Below, piece by piece: positions 63,256 to 64,000 of a stretch of DNA of 64,000 bases; positions within the stretch are counted from its first letter, which is position 1, and each line of letters begins with the position of its first letter. The notes under the pieces are model-generated. The model was not told the DNA's origin and made no database searches. It was given only the letters and a program-made list of their open reading frames with translations. Source of the stretch: Serinus canaria (taxonomy: Eukaryota; Chordata; Aves; Passeriformes; Fringillidae); assembly GCF_022539315.1 (NCBI RefSeq), contig NC_066317.1:65071179-65135178 (forward strand), in the 5' to 3' direction. A program made the translations under genes and the position numbers.

Positions 63256-64000
63256 TTTATAACTAAAACTTGCAATGAACTTAGGAAAAATCCTGCCTTA
63301 AGAGAGATGCCATTTTTACTTAATGTTTTTGCACAATTTCTTCTCACTTCGCTGCACAGTTAAAAGATTGCAGATGAGAACAACTTCAGAAAGGCATCAG
63401 TAAAGTCCTGATTGATATGAAATGGCATTCAAGCACGATGGTGGACTCTGGATGGGAGCAAACTGTTAACCAGGGCATCAACATTAACACTGCTACTGCC
63501 TCTTTATGAGAATATGGGGTGTATTTAGGTGCTAATTGTTTGGACAGCATCAGTAACACATAATGCTTAATAAGATACAAATGAAGAGCTGTGTAACTCG
63601 TGTAATTCCATCAGAAAATGCTCAGAAACAGCAGCTTGACTTTAATTACTCAGATCAAAGGAAAAAGGCATTTTGAAGTCTGGTCTAAAATGTTATTTAT
63701 TACTCCTTTCACTAAAGCATGGACCAGCTCGGATAGAAATAGCAGTTTGGACTGGATTTGGTTAGTGAAAATGGGGGAAAAAAGAATATTCATTGCTTTG
63801 CTGATGTCCATGCATATTGGCGATATGTTAAATCCTAATTACATCAGACTGACAGAAAGGAAAAGAAAAAAGAAGTAAAGAAAAAATGCATAAGCTAAAA
63901 TGAGGACAAATAAAGGTCACAGCTCCATATATTGCTCACAAAGACCTGAAGCTGGTAAGCACACACAAAATGTAGAATGGGCATTCTCTTTTCTCCATAC

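Larger units (their letters stand above)
61051..64000. other. Non-coding sequence, partly CpG-retaining
   Basis: No gene was recognised. A pair of near-identical 25-bp segments lies at 61635 and 62681, and a CpG-retaining block lies at 62892-63255. The rest, including 63390-63860, is repeat-free. The 86-codon frame at 63618-63878 has no recognisable domain. Confidence 0.5.

Overview
The window looks like nuclear, non-coding DNA from a bird. The best evidence is eight fragments of CR1-type LINEs, the characteristic retrotransposon of bird genomes. The longer ones carry the familiar 3'-terminal region ending in the decayed 'gattctatgattctatg' tail. There are no mammalian-type SINEs, the base composition is AT-leaning, and microsatellites are scattered throughout. 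The style of the CR1 copies fits a neoavian, possibly passerine, genome, but the species cannot be named from this sequence.

I found no protein-coding gene. Every long open frame I inspected is explained by a microsatellite (poly-Leu, poly-Ser, poly-Arg or poly-Lys frames), by antisense CR1 sequence, or by chance. None has a recognisable domain or a convincing exon with matched splice sites. The window is therefore most likely intergenic (a gene desert) or lies inside a large intron. No tRNA, rRNA, CRISPR array or prokaryotic-style feature was seen.

Layout: 1-5.3 kb is unique sequence with an AAT/ATT palindromic microsatellite. 5.3-6.1 kb holds a 3'-end CR1 fragment joined directly to a fragment of CR1 reverse-transcriptase coding sequence. 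6.1-10.4 kb is unique, AT-rich sequence with a possible conserved element near 7.6-8.0 kb. A short CR1 tail lies at 10.4 kb. A degraded RTE-like (non-CR1) LINE fragment lies at 15.1-15.4 kb. 15.4-27.3 kb is mostly unique. A CTTCTC-type hexanucleotide array lies at 27.4 kb. CR1 fragments lie at 29.8, 39.1, 46.7, 50.9 and 60.7 kb. A (TA)n tract lies at 44.4 kb and a 210-bp TTC/GAA array at 57.0 kb. The last 1.1 kb contains a stretch near 62.9-63.3 kb that keeps far more CpG dinucleotides than its surroundings and is the best candidate for a conserved regulatory element.

I found no new multi-gene system. The observations most worth a second look are the RTE-like LINE remnant (possible horizontally transferred AviRTE), the CpG-retaining segment near the right end, the two long pyrimidine-strand arrays able to form triplex DNA, the composite CR1 at 5.3-6.1 kb, and two weak LTR-like candidates.
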